Source of the DNA: Bettongia penicillata ogilbyi
Lineage: Eukaryota; Chordata; Mammalia; Diprotodontia; Potoroidae
Direction: 5' to 3'
Assembly: GCA_023548195.1 (NCBI GenBank)
Contig: JAJHZJ010000014.1
Span: 19,417,718 to 19,481,717 of the forward strand
Length of the DNA stretch: 64,000 nucleotides
Shown here: one piece after another, positions 21,241-31,965 of the stretch
How positions within the stretch are numbered: position 1 is the stretch's first letter
Layout of the letters: each line of letters begins with the position of its first letter
The notes under the pieces: model-generated
Told to the model about the DNA's origin: nothing
What the model saw: the letters and a program-made list of their open reading frames with translations, nothing else
Databases searched by the model: none
Program-made: the position numbers and the translations under genes

Positions 21241-21645
21241 TTATAAAGAATTCTTTACATATTACTGTGCCTTGAGAAATGATGAAATAATTTCAAGAGG
21301 AAACCAAAAAGATCTCTAGGAACTGAAAAGAATGAAAAGAACAGAACCTTGAGAATAATTTATACAATAACAACAATATTAGAAAGAAAAACAACTTTGA
21401 ACGAATTTCAACGTCTGATCAATGTAATGATAACCCATGAGACAAGAGAACTGAAGATGAAGCTTGCCACACACCTCCTACTGGTGAAATGTTAGATGTA
21501 AAATGTATGGCCCCTGTGAAAATGTATTTTGTTGGATTACACATATTTGTTATGAGTGATTTTTTTATTTATTTTACCAAGAGTTGAGGCTGTGGGAGAG
21601 ATGATGAATGCTTATAAAAACCAACAATTAAATCTAAAAAGCAAA
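21240..21645 (+). mobile_element. Old L1 3' end
   Basis: TTGAGAAATGATGAAATAAT, AAAGAACAGAACCTTGAGAA and AATTTATACAATAACAACAA match the ORF2 tail and start of the L1 3' UTR. TTACACATATTTGTTATGAG belongs to an older 3' UTR type, which ends in A-rich text near 21640. Confidence 0.65.
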
Positions 21646-22249
21646 AGACTCCTCTTTTAGGTAAATTAATAAGCAGAGTTTTCTAAAGATTTTTAAATTC
21701 TTGAATGGGAGAGTCTGAGAGGCAAGGACTGAGAAGAAAGTGTCAGACACCAGAGTGACTTCTTGAAAATAGGTTACAAAATAACTAATGTAAGTTATTC
21801 TTGATTTTTTATGCTTTTCGTGAAGTTAGATGATCTTTAAATGTTCACTGTGCATTTTATCTTTGAGGTAATTTGCTTTTGCTTATATAGTGATCATGTG
21901 TTCTCGTAACATTATTATCATCTTTTCTTCTTCTAAATTGTCCTTCGCATAAATATTTTTGTATTCCAAATTTTACACTTTCTTCTTTGTCTCTTTGAAG
22001 ATTCTCACTGCTGTGGTTTCAAGGTGTTTTTTTCCTTAATTGAGATGGGTTTTTTTGCTACAAATGCTCCAAATTGGGATCTTCCTTCCCTTTACCTTTT
22101 TCTGCCTTCTATTCTATTTTTAACAATTCTGGAATATATTTTTTCTGATCTATGCTCTCTCAGATACTACAGACTTCATTGGTTTGTATTCCTTTATCTT
22201 GTAATATTTATTGGGAGCTCTTTAATTTCTTTGAGAATTTGATACTCAT
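21646..22249. other. No recognised feature
   Basis: T-rich on the plus strand. The right part may include L2 body but no landmark is certain. Confidence 0.35.
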
Positions 22250-22385
22250 CCTTCCTTCTAATATCCTCTCTAATTTACCTTAGGAGCAGCAACTATATTT
22301 TTTGCCTTTGTATAGTACGTGTTTCTTATGGTGCCTAGTACACAGTAGGTCCTTAACAAACACATTAATTAACTGACCAACAAAA
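22250..22385 (+). mobile_element. L2 3' end fragment
   Basis: TGGTGCCTAGTACACAGTAG and GTCCTTAACAAACACATTAA form the typical L2 3' ending in plus orientation. Confidence 0.65.
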
Positions 22386-22439
22386 GCACTGCTAATTTTA
22401 CCTTCACAAAATTTCTTGTATATTCCCCTTTATCTCATC

Positions 22440-23130
22440 TGAAATGGCCACAACCATGGATCAAGACTTCATCATCTCTCCCATGGATTATTTATTGCAT
22501 CAGACTACTTGTTGGTGTCTCTGCATCAAATCTATCTCCATGCCAGCCCAGTCTCCACTCAAATGTCAAACTGATCTTCCTAAAGCACAGGTCCCACCGT
22601 GCTATTTCCCTTTTCAACAAACTCTAGTGGCTCTCTGTTACCTCCAGGATTAAATATAAAATCCTCAGTTTGACTTTTAAGACCCTTAAAAACTTGTCCT
22701 TTTTTACCATTCCAATTTAAACCTTTGCTTGCACTTGTGCTCTGCAATCCAGTGTCACTAGTTTCCTTGATGTTCCTCATACAAGACACATCTCCCAACT
22801 CTGGGCACTTCCTGGCTGCCCACCATGCTCTCCCTCCTCATTTCTATCTCCTGACTTCTCTAGATTTCTTCAATTCGCAGCTAATATCCCACCTTCTACA
22901 GGAAGTTTTTTCTTACCCACCTCAGTGCCAATGCCTTCCCTATAGCAATTATCTCTGATTTACTCTTGTATATATCTTCTCCATACATAGTTCCTTGCAT
23001 GTTGATTCCCCCATTGATCTGTGGCCCTCTTTTAGGCAAAGCTTGCCTTTCTTTTTACCCCAGGAATTATCATAGGGATTGGCACATAGTAGGTGCTTAA
23101 TAAATGCTTGCTGGATGACTATTAATTAGG
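22440..23130 (+). mobile_element. L2 LINE 3' fragment
   Basis: Landmarks in the correct order: CTGATCTTCCTAAAGCACAG near 22571, CTAGTGGCTCTCTGTTACCT near 22624, AAAATCCTCAGTTTGACTTT near 22658, TTCCTGGCTGCCCACCATGC near 22810, and GGCACATAGTAGGTGCTTAA near 23081, followed by TAAATGCTTG. The ORF2 end and the short 3' UTR are present, but the frame is broken. Confidence 0.85.
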
Positions 23131-23139
23131 CTCTAACAT

Positions 23140-23275
23140 TAACTGTTTAGCTATGAACAAGTTATTTCACATCTCTGTGTGAAATCTATTTCCTCATCTA
23201 TAAAATATCAATAATAGTAGTTATAATATTTATATAACAGAGTTATTATGGGAACATGTTCTATAAACATTAAAG
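23140..23275 (+). mobile_element. MIR-type SINE fragment
   Basis: TTAGCTATGAACAAGTTATT and ATTTCCTCATCTATAAAAT match the MIR/core-SINE core. The head is missing. Confidence 0.55.
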
Positions 23276-23289
23276 CATAAATCTTAAAC

Positions 23290-23465
23290 TACAAAATACT
23301 TAGAGGCCATCTAGGCCATTCATTTTAAAAATGATAAATTGATGACCATGGAGACTGTGGTTTCCTCAAAGTCACACAGATATCGAGCATGAGAGGGAAG
23401 ATTTGAACCCAGGGCCTCTAAATCCAGAGCCAATATTTTCTGGCACTGTACAATGCTGCCTCTGT
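23290..23465 (-). mobile_element. MIR-type core-SINE
   Basis: On the plus strand it reads TCAAAGTCACACAGATATCG and AGATTTGAACCCAGGGCCTC, then CACTGTACAATGCTGCCTC, which is the reverse complement of core, B box and A box. The B box (GGTTCAAATCT on the minus strand) is well kept. Confidence 0.7.
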
Positions 23466-23789
23466 AAGTTGTTGTTGCTGCTGCTGCTGTTACTGTATTA
23501 AAAATGCATAGCTATACATAAGGTCAATACTTACTATTTCAAAACTAATTTTACTTTTGCAAATACGCCTTTGCTAAAAATCAGGCTCTGTTTTGAGCCA
23601 TTACATTGTGTTCAGGGTTTATGAACTGTTAACTGGATGAGACAAGGGAAAGAAAAGCATTTAGAAGCTAGCATTTTATAAATCCATTACAGAAAGCAAA
23701 AGTTTTCAAAGTTTTCAAAGATTACTAAAAACTATTTTAATGTCAACTTAATAGAATTTTCTTCTCATGCTTTCAATTCTCATTGCTAC
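23466..23789. other. No recognised feature
   Basis: Starts with a short GTT/GCT repeat (23467-23492), then unassigned AT-rich sequence up to the L2 flank of the RTE. Confidence 0.35.
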
Positions 23790-23885
23790 CCTAATGAAAG
23801 TTATATCATAAGTCCCAACTTCTAAACAAAGAACTAAGCTTATAATCCTCATAGTACTTTGACCTCATTATATCATCTGACACTG
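23790..23885 (+). mobile_element. L2 fragment, left flank of the RTE insertion
   Basis: TACTTTGACCTCATTATATC and then GACACTG match the L2 L-D-L-x-x-A-F-D-T segment. The same L2 continues at 29021 with GACACTGTTGACCATCCC. The sequence ATTATAT-(CATCT)-GACACTG at 23867-23885 reappears, without the five middle bases, at 29021-29034, as a target-site duplication. Confidence 0.6.
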
Positions 23886-24849
23886 GAATGTAGGATGTGT
23901 TCAGGGAAGACTAGCACCTCTAGTATGAGGGTTACTGAGCCCTTCAGGGCTGTTTTCTACTTTGCTGTCCCTATGACCCATCTAACTCTTACTTGTGGCA
24001 CCAAGAAGCTGTAGTATGCCCAGAGGTCAGACCCCAGCAAACCATTTTGGCAGAGTGCTAAAAGAGCTTGAGGGTAACTGAGGGGTCGAAAAACTGTCAG
24101 TGAGTCGGGGTATGTTTAGTTCAAGTATGTAAAGACTTCCCCTAGTGGAATGGACGGATGAGAACAATGTGTTCCAATGGCCAAGAAGGCAGCTAAAGTA
24201 GGTGCTGTGAGGCACTTCGAACTTGGATAGATGTGGAAAACTCCAAGGTCATCCACTGCATGTCGAGCCATCACCAGTCATCTTGACTCTGTCCTACCAC
24301 TGGACTATGATGACTGAAAGAGAGAGTGAAGCTGACAACTTCATGCAACCCTGCCTCACTTAAATCCAATTTATGCACATATCAAAAGATATCACTCATA
24401 CTATTTTACCATTTTTACCTATCTCAAAGTCCTGTGGTGACAGGCAAGTGATGAGGAAGTGCATACACTGGGAGCTGTAGTCAAAACCCTGCACACAGGT
24501 GACCCAGGTCATAGACTCATCTTCTCAATGGAAGCAGCAGTGGGATTCAGCGGCCCACTGGGTGTCTGAGCAGCCTTTTGAGGATCATACTGCTCACTTC
24601 CTAGTATGAGGAAGGGGCTAGAAAAGGTGCTCTAAAAATTGTCTGCTTACCCAACTCTGACCTGATTACTGTGGCAGATAGGAATCCCACCCTGTCATCA
24701 AAACACAAAAAAAAATGTTAAAAAATTTCTACTAAAATTATTTCATTCACTACTGGCACATGGAATGTGCACAAACTTACAGATAACAAAAAATCCAGTG
24801 AACCTGAAAGATGAACTTCTCTTGTTGCAAGAGAACTAAGCAACCTTGA

Positions 24850-25467
24850 TGGGAAAAAGACACACATGTACAAAAATATTTATAGTAGCTCTTTCTGCAG
24901 TGGCAAAGAATTGGAAATTGAGGGGATACTCATCAACTGGAGGGTTGCTGAACAAGTTGTGTTATATGAATGTAATGGTATACTATTGTTCCATAAGAAA
25001 TGTTAAGCAGATTTCAGAAGAACCTGGAAAGACTCACATGAACTGATTCTGAATGAAGCAAGCAGAACCAAGAGAACACTGTCCATAGTAACAGCCACAT
25101 TGTTAGACTTAGCTTTTCTCAGCAATGCAAGGATCTAAGACAAGTCCAAAAGACTCATGATGGAAAATGCCATCCACATCCAGAGAAAGAACTTCAGAGT
25201 CTGAATGCAGATGGAAACACTTTTTTCTCTTTTTTTATTTTTTTGTTTTCTTCTCATAGCTAGCTCCCCGCATTGGTTCCAATTCTTCTTTAACACATGA
25301 CTAACATGGAAATATGCTTCATATGAAAGTATATGTAGAGCCTATAACAGATTGCACATAGTCTTGGGGAGGGTGGTGGAGAGGGAGGGGGAGAAAATTT
25401 TAAACTCAAAATCTTATGGAAGTGAATGTTGAAAACTAAGAATAAAGTAATTAATTAGACAAAAAAT
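24850..25467 (+). mobile_element. 5'-truncated L1 inside the RTE
   Basis: ORF2 C-terminal text (TGTACAAAAATATTTATAGT, GGTTGCTGAACAAGTTGTGT), then a 3' UTR with GACTCATGATGGAAAATGCC and GAGAAAATTTTAAACTCAAA and an A-rich end. The RTE resumes right after with TAGCAGCCCTGAGTGAAACA. The left boundary is uncertain by about 10 bases, and I could not settle its target-site duplication. Confidence 0.85.
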
Positions 25468-25639
25468 AGCAGCCCTGAGTGAAACAAGGCTGGCAAATGA
25501 AGGCCAGTTTACTGAAGTCAGAGTTGGATACATGTTTTTCTGGTATAGTTTAAGTGAAAGGGAGCAAAACTAATATAGTCAACAAGCTCATATGCCTACC
25601 AAAAACGTGAATGACAGGCTCATGACAATGTGATGGCCA

Positions 25640-26080
25640 TTTGCAAGAAAACACGCCACTATCGTCAATGCCTATGCTCCCACCATGACAAACCCTGATG
25701 AGGTCAAAGGAAAATTTTATGAAGACCTGGAGACCCTAATCCTCAGTGTGCCAAAAGAGGACAACCTTATAATTCTAGGTGACTTTAATGTTAGAATAGA
25801 CTGAGACTACCAAACATGGCAGGGCACCCTTGGAAGGAATGGAGTCGGAAACAGGAACAGCAGTGATCACTTACTACTGAAGATTTGTGGATCTTATGAC
25901 CTTCTCATCATCAGCAATGTCTTCTGTTTACCTAGATGCAATAAAACTTTGTGAATGCACCCCCATAGCAAACATTGGCATTTAATAGATTATGTGATAG
26001 TTAGAAGAGACAGGCAGACTATGAGAGTTATGAAGGCAGAGTGCTGGACTGATCGTAGTTCTTCCTCTGTAAGCTAAATA
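25640..26080 (+). pseudogene. RTE APE-like endonuclease remnant
   Basis: Translation gives [12 protein letters not shown], then NLIILGDFN at 25763-25789, where G-D-F-N is the conserved metal- and DNA-binding motif of APE-type endonucleases. An in-frame TGA at 25802-25804 follows. The later A-E-C-W-T-D-R at about 26036-26056 has Arg where the catalytic His of T-D-H is expected (codon 26054-26056). In a live element this enzyme nicks target DNA to start insertion. This one cannot. Confidence 0.82.
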
Positions 26081-26310
26081 TTCATATTCAACAAAAGCAG
26101 CAGCCCCAAGGAAAAATTACTACCAGAAGAATTAATGTCAACAACATTAGAGCACGTCTTTGAGCAGGAACAGTTTGCTGCTGACTTGGAGGGGAAGTGG
26201 TCAACACATAGTTGGAAATAGTAGAGAAGAAAAGGAATTGAGCAGCTTTCAGAGACTTGGTGTATAGCACTGCATTTGCTCATCTGGGTCAGAACATCGA
26301 GACTGGTTTG

Positions 26311-26329
26311 ATGAAAATGATGGGCAAAT
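26311..26329 (+). repeat. Left target-site duplication of second L1
   Basis: ATGAAAATGATGGGCAAAT, 19 bases, is repeated exactly at 26888-26906. It is RTE coding sequence, so the insertion is younger than the RTE. Confidence 0.95.
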
Positions 26330-26887
26330 CCATCAGTTGGGGAATGACTGAATAAATTGTGGTATATGAATGTAATGGAATACTATTGTGCAATAAGAAA
26401 TGATGAACAGGAAGACGTCAAAGAGGCCTGAAAAGACTTATATGAACTGATGCTGAGTGAAAGGAGCAGAACCAGGAGAACTTTGTACAGAGCAACAGCC
26501 ACAGTGTGTGAGGAATTTTTCTGGCAGACTTAGTACTTCATTGCAATGCAAGGACTTAAATAATTCCCAGTGGTCTCTTAAGGCAAAATGCCTTCCACAT
26601 CCACAGAAAGAACTATGGAATTCAATCACTGAATGGAGTAGATCATTCTCTTTTCTATTATGTTTTGGTTTGTTTTATGATTTCTCCTATTCATTTTAAT
26701 TCTCCTATGCAACATAACTAAGGTGAAAATGTATTTAATAGGAATGTATGTGTAGAGCCTATATAAAACTGTATGCTATCTCAGGGAGGCAGTGAGGAAG
26801 TAGAGAGGAAGTGAGGGAAGGGAGGGGGAAACCTAAAATATGTGGAAGTGATTACAGAACACTGAAAACAAATAAAATAACAAAAAA
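26330..26887 (+). mobile_element. 5'-truncated L1 inside the RTE (558 bases)
   Basis: Holds only the last part of ORF2 (CCATCAGTTGGGGAATGACT, AGGAGAACTTTGTACAGAGC, ending GAGGAATTTTTCTGGCAG) and the 3' UTR with GGTCTCTTAAGGCAAAATGC, ending in an A-rich tail. Flanked by perfect 19-base duplications. Close to the L1 at 2114-3531, so the same subfamily produced both. Confidence 0.96.
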
Positions 26888-26906
26888 ATGAAAATGATGG
26901 GCAAAT
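26888..26906 (+). repeat. Right target-site duplication of second L1
   Basis: Exact copy of 26311-26329, after which RTE coding text resumes with TCAGAAGCTGTAC. Confidence 0.95.
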
Positions 26907-28760
26907 TCAGAAGCTGTACTAAATGAAAAATGAGAACTCCACAGGGCTTACCAGCAGGATAGTTCACCCATCTCTAAGAAGACAGCATTTAATTCCATCA
27001 AAAATAAAGTACAAGTGAATCTTAGAGAGATGCAGGATTCTTGGCTCAGTAAGAAGGCAGGTGAAATTCAGTTATATGCTGGTAATTACAATCCAAAGTG
27101 CTTTTATGATGCTCTGAAGGCTACTTATGTGCCAAAGACCTATGGTGCATCTCAACTACTCAGTGCTGATGGAGTCACATTGATTAGTGATAAGGACATG
27201 ACCTTAAAGAGATGGGCTGAACACTTCCATACTGTTCTCAACAGACCATCATTAATCAATGCTGAAGCCACTGACCATTTACCTCAGCTTGAAGTCAATC
27301 TCTCCCTAGCTGAAGCTCCAATTTAAGAAGAGGTTTTGTGGCAAAGCAGTCAGTGCTGTTTCTATTCCAACTGAGATTTGCTAAGTAGAGGATCCATTAC
27401 TCATACAGAAGCTGACTGAAATTTTCCAGGTTATATGGCAAGAAGAGGTTATCCCACAGGAGTGCAAAGACATTGTCCATCTCTATAGACTGTCCTGTGA
27501 CAATCACAGGAAGATCTCTCTCTTAGTCATTGCTGGCAAGAATCTTGCCAGAGTCTTCCTTAGGTGTATCCTTCATCTGGAAGATGGTCATCTGCCTGAG
27601 AGTCAGGGTGGCTTCACAAAGGGCTAAAGAAAGGTTGATATGGTGTTTGTTGCCCAACAACTCCAGGAAAAATCCCAGGAGCAGAACAGAAGTCAATGGA
27701 TCTAATCAAGGCTTTTGATACTGTCAGTTGTGAGGACTTATGGAAAATTATGGCAAAATTTGGTTGCCCAGAGAAGTTGATTAGTACTGGACATCAATTG
27801 CATGAAGGCATGCTTACCTGATTCTGAATGATGGACAATGCTCTAGTGCTTTCCCAGTCACCAGTGGAGTGTAAAAAAAGGCTGTATGCTTGCTGTCATG
27901 CTTTTTAACATGATGTTTTTGGTCATGTTGTCAAAATTCTTCAATGAGGATGAACACAGCATCAAGGTCAGCTAATACACTGATAGCAAATGGTTCAACT
28001 TGAAAAGGCTACAAGTCAAGACTTAAATGGAGGGAGTGTTGGTGCATGATTTTTTGTTTGCAGAAGATTGTGCACTCAATACAGTCTCTGAAGCTGAAAT
28101 ACCACAAAGTATGAATTGATTCTCTGCTGCTTTTGCTAAGTTTAGTCTAGTAATTAACACCAAGAAAACACAGGTGCTCCATCAGCCAGCACCACATCAT
28201 CCATGTGTGAAACCATTAGTTACAGCAAACGGAGAACTTTTGAATACTGTGGATAAGTTCACTTACCTTGGCAGTATACTTTCCAGGTATGTATACATTG
28301 CTAATGAGATTGACACACACATTGCAAAAACTAGCTCTGTCTTTGGCAAATTCCAAAGGAAAGTGTGGGAGAGAAGAGGTACTAGACTGGCTACCAAACT
28401 GAAGGTCTACAGAGCTGTTGTGTATTCCTGTAAAATCTGGATAGTCCACCAGTGCCATGCCAGGCAACTGAATTGCTTCCATTTGAATTGTCACAGGAAG
28501 CTTCTGAAGATCATCTGGCAGGATAAGATGTCTGACACTGAGGTCCTTGCTCAAACTAAACGGCCAAGCATTCAAACTATACTGCAGAGAATGCTGGACA
28601 TGTTGTTTGAATACAAAACATGCACTTGCTAAAAGGACTGTTTTATGTAGAGCTCACACAAGGCAAGAGCTCAAATGGTAGTTTAAAAAAGAGATACAAG
28701 GACACTCTCAAGGTGTCTCTTAAGAACTTTGGAAGTGTTTATGTGATATGGGAGACCCCG
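26907..28760 (+). pseudogene. RTE reverse transcriptase and C-terminal remnant
   Basis: Open pieces at 27015-27326 (starts MNLREMQDSWLSKKAGEI) and 28174-28632 (contains DKFTYLGSILS and VYRAVV), joined by frameshifted text. RT motif A reads D-L-I-K-A-F-D from 27699. The catalytic motif reads F-A-E-D-C at 28057-28071 where F-A-D-D-C is expected, so a metal-binding Asp is replaced by Glu. Several stops and short deletions lie between. The order (linker, RT fingers and palm, thumb, C-terminal Cys-rich part near 28880-28960) is that of RTE ORF2. Confidence 0.85.
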
Positions 28761-29020
28761 GCATAGGAACTACTCAGCATGACATGCCCACATCCGAGAA
28801 GGTGCTGTGCTCTGAGCAAAGCAGAATTAATGTAGCTCAAACGGGAAGTGAGATGTGAAAATTTAGAGAATCCAACCTAAACATTCACATTGACTAGTTG
28901 TGCCTGACCTTTGGTCATTCCGAGCTTGTATTGGGCTGATCAGCCACAGTCAGATGCTCCGTAACTTGACTGTAATAGTGAAGCCATTTTGGTCCTCTTC
29001 AAAAATGAACGGCAACAACA

Positions 29021-30120
29021 ATTATATGACACTGTTGACCATCCCACTTCCAAATACTCTCTGAGTTTTCATCACACTCCTCTGAAATGCTTCTTTTCTT
29101 ATCTGTTGAACTGATCTTTCTTGGTCCCTTTTGTAGTTTCTTACTCCATGTCTTGCCTTCCTATTTAAGAGTTCTACCTTGAGCCCTCTTCTCTTTATTC
29201 TTTCTCTTAGTAAACAACTCCACCTGGATGTCCCATAGGCATTTTAAATTTAACAAGTTCAAATAGAACTCATAATTCATCTTTCAAATCTCATTATATG
29301 TTTTAAGGGCAATACCATTCTTCCAATCATCAATTTTTACAACCAGGAGTTATCATTGATTTTGCTCTGTCCCTCACCAAACATATTCATTTAGATTCAG
29401 AGTCTTGTGAATTCTATCATGTCAACATATTTTTCTCTCTGCTCACACTATAACCAACACAGTATAGGTCTTCATCATCTTAGTTAGACTGTTGCAATAG
29501 CCACCAAATTAGCCGCTTATATCCATTTTCTCCTTTCTCCTTTGGACTGGGTAGATACAACTGCCCAAAGGATATTACTAAAGCAAAAAGTCTTGTCAAG
29601 TTACTCTTCTTTTTAAAAAGATCCATTGACTTTCCATTGACCTTACAACAAAATACAATCTTTACTGTTTGGCATTCAAAGTCCTTTACAATAGGACTCC
29701 AGTCTATCTTTCCAAAATGATTATATACTACTCTAATACCACATCCTCACACATTCCATGTACTACGGGAAAACTGGACTACTAACTATTCCTCATACAT
29801 GACATTTCACCTGTCACTTCCATGTCTTTGCAAAGCTGTCAACGAAAGCTAAAATTATCTCTTCCCCTTAATTAACTTTTATAATTCCTACTTCTTTCAA
29901 GGTTGAGATTAAAGTTCCACCTATTTCACAGGCCTTTCCTGATTTCCCTAGTTCTTGGTACCCTGCTCCAGTCATCCATAATTATTTGGCAAATACTATC
30001 TTTCCTAAACTATGTACATGTCACATCTCCCTAGCAGATCTTTGAAGACAGAATATCTCATTTTTGTCTTTGTATCTGAAGGGCAAAGCCTGGTGCTTAA
30101 TAAATGTTTAACTGACTGAT
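29021..30120 (+). mobile_element. L2 LINE 3' part, right flank of the RTE
   Basis: Starts with GACACTGTTGACCATCCC (D-T-V-D-H), continues with CACCTGGATGTCCCATAGGC near 29221, GACTTTCCATTGACCTTACA, GGCATTCAAAGTCCTTTACA near 29671, CCTGATTTCCCTAG, and ends TGGTGCTTAATAAATG near 30092. This is a long L2 segment that was cut by the RTE. Frame lost. Confidence 0.82.
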
Positions 30121-30185
30121 TTAAAATAGGCCATTTTATATTTTGCTCAAACTCAGCATATTACAAACTAATCTTATCAATTTCT

Positions 30186-30480
30186 GATCAAGATGGTAGC
30201 ATAGCAGGTACTAGAAGAGCCCAGTAATTCCTTTCTCTAATCCTTGACACTAACAGCCAAGCTAATCTTCAAAAATGCAGCAAAAGAATGAGGAAGAAAA
30301 CCAAATAAAAAGTGCTCTTTGCTCTCTAGGTTTTTTCAACCATTCCACTGTAGCCTTTCCACCCTGGAAGTTGGGCAAGCCATTTTTTTCTTTTCTTGTC
30401 GGATAACTTCCCAGTCTTTCTACTGAGTCACAGGTAGGTTGTAATCAGCCTTATTGGGGGGAGTTCCCATGCTGAGTATT
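30186..30480 (+). mobile_element. Possible L1 5' UTR piece
   Basis: ATCAAGATGGTAGCATAGCA near 30188 resembles the L1 start AAGATGGTAGAGTAGAG seen at 37225. The rest is not clearly L1. Low confidence. Confidence 0.3.
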
Positions 30481-30515
30481 CTCTATACTGATGAAACTCT
30501 AGATCCTTATTTTGC

Positions 30516-30772
30516 TGGTGTTGTTGCTGCTGAGTTGTTTAAGTCATGGCTGACTCTTCATGATCCTACTTGGGGTTTTCTTGGCAAAAATAGTAGAGTA
30601 GTTTCCATTTCCTTCTCAAGTTCTTTTTACAGATGAGAATGGAGGTAAATATGGTTAAGTGACTTGCAGAGGGTCACACAGCTGTTAAATGTCTGAGGAT
30701 GGATTTTGAATTCATGACGATGTCTTCCTGATTTCAAGCCCTGTGCTCTAGTCACTGCACCACCTAACTGCC
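30516..30772 (-). mobile_element. tRNA-derived core-SINE, near full length
   Basis: Plus-strand text GGGGTTTTCTTGGCAAAAAT, TTTCCATTTCCTTCTCAAGT, AAGTGACTTGCAGAGGGTCA and CAGTCACTGCACCACCTAAC style ending (here GTCACTGCACCACCTAACTG) is the reverse complement of a common marsupial SINE: A box, B box, core and tail. Same family as 63541-63796. Confidence 0.85.
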
Positions 30773-31337
30773 CTGAACTTTATCATATTAGCGTATTCAT
30801 ATTTTTAGTTCATATATCTTGAAAATACACTGCAAACGGGCAACAAGTTGGGTCTAGAATAGAAAGAAGAGAGCAAGATCAGTTAGCTGTGGGAAATTCC
30901 ACAGTTCTTTAAGTGATCACAACCTTCTCCCTGAAAACAAAAGTTCACCTTTTTGATGACCAATATTCTTCTAGAGATATTCTAGGAGTGGAGGTCATAG
31001 AATACTACACACTCCAAAGAAATAAGTTGAAGATCATCCAAGCTACAGTATATTAAAAATGAGGAATGATAGAAGAGAAAAAGTTGAAAGGGTAGCATCA
31101 GAGAAAAGATAATACTGGGAAAAAGAGGAGCTTATCATACAGGAAGAGCAAGGGATATCCAACTGAAAGGCTGCAAGCTCAATTAGTATTTATTAAATGC
31201 TACAAGAATGATTCACATCTCAAGTTTTAGTTGTGTCACTGATTTCACATAGAAATAAGTAGAAATCTGATCAATGAGAGAGTGGCCCTATTCACCAACT
31301 ATGTTTTATAGCAAGTACCTGGTCTATTTTATTCAAA

Positions 31338-31600
31338 CTGAAGGACAGCATGGCAAATGGAGAAAAACACTGGATTTAATTCAAATGGCCTAGGCTTAAA
31401 TTCCAAATTAGTCACTATAAAGTGACTCTGGGAAAAGGATCCCCAGGAATTGACTCTTTATGACCCTGGGAAAGTCACTAATCTTTCTTATGCTGAGTTT
31501 CCTTTTCTGTAAAGTATTAATAATAATGTACTTCTTACTTTACTGTGTTATTGTGTAAAAAGTCTTGTGTAAATTAAATTATATAAATGATAGTGTTATA
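31338..31600 (+). mobile_element. Diverged core-SINE
   Basis: TGACCCTGGGAAAGTCACTA and GTTTCCTTTTCTGTAAAGTA match the core. A weak head lies at 31340-31410, and the tail gives AAATTATATAAATGATAGTG. A small insertion (AAGGATCCCCAGGAATTGAC) breaks the core. Confidence 0.55.
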
Positions 31601-31716
31601 TAAGAATATCTTAATCTTATGAGTGAAACATAAATTATGCCCCTAACCACTATAATCATCTCACTCTAGAGAAAAGAAGACAAGAATGTTAATAGTCTAA
31701 TAGAACTACTAACATC

Positions 31717-31965
31717 TAGAAAGCAAGGTGGTATACTGAATAAAGAACTGGACCTATAGTCAGGAAAATGGGAATTTAAATTTAACCTCAGGTGCTAACT
31801 AGCTGTATGACCCTGGAAAAATCATTTAGCCTCTATCTGTCTCAGTTTGATCATCAATAAAATGGGGATAATAGTGGCTTCCTTCCAGAATTGTAATAAT
31901 AAAATGAGATATTTGTAAAGAACTTTGCAAATTTTAAAGAGATATAAATGCTACTATTATAGAAC
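31717..31965 (+). mobile_element. MIR/Mar-type core-SINE
   Basis: Head AAGGTGGTATACTGAATAAA, decayed B box GGGAATTTAAATTTAACC, core CTAGCTGTATGACCCTGG, then TCATCAATAAAATGGGGATA and a tail GAGATATTTGTAAAGAACTT with TATAAATGCTACTATTATAG. Full-length, all parts in order. Confidence 0.78.

Larger units (their letters stand above)
23886..29020 (+). mobile_element. Near full-length RTE-clade LINE, inactivated
   Basis: Starts GAATGTAGGATGTGTTCAGG and ends GAACGGCAACAACA, a short CAA-rich tail as usual for RTE rather than poly(A). It carries a long 5' region (with a block at about 24250-24360 that also occurs as a SINE tail), an APE-type endonuclease, a reverse transcriptase and a C-terminal extension. 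Removing two L1 insertions (24850-25467 and 26330-26887) leaves about 4 kb. Flanking L2 text resumes on the right, and duplicated target sequence fixes both ends. Stops, small deletions and active-site substitutions show that it is dead. RTE elements of this type supply tails and machinery for marsupial SINEs. Confidence 0.85.

Noticed and set aside
28216..28575. Minus-strand frame of 119 codons
   Set aside because: Shadow of the RTE reverse transcriptase region on the plus strand.
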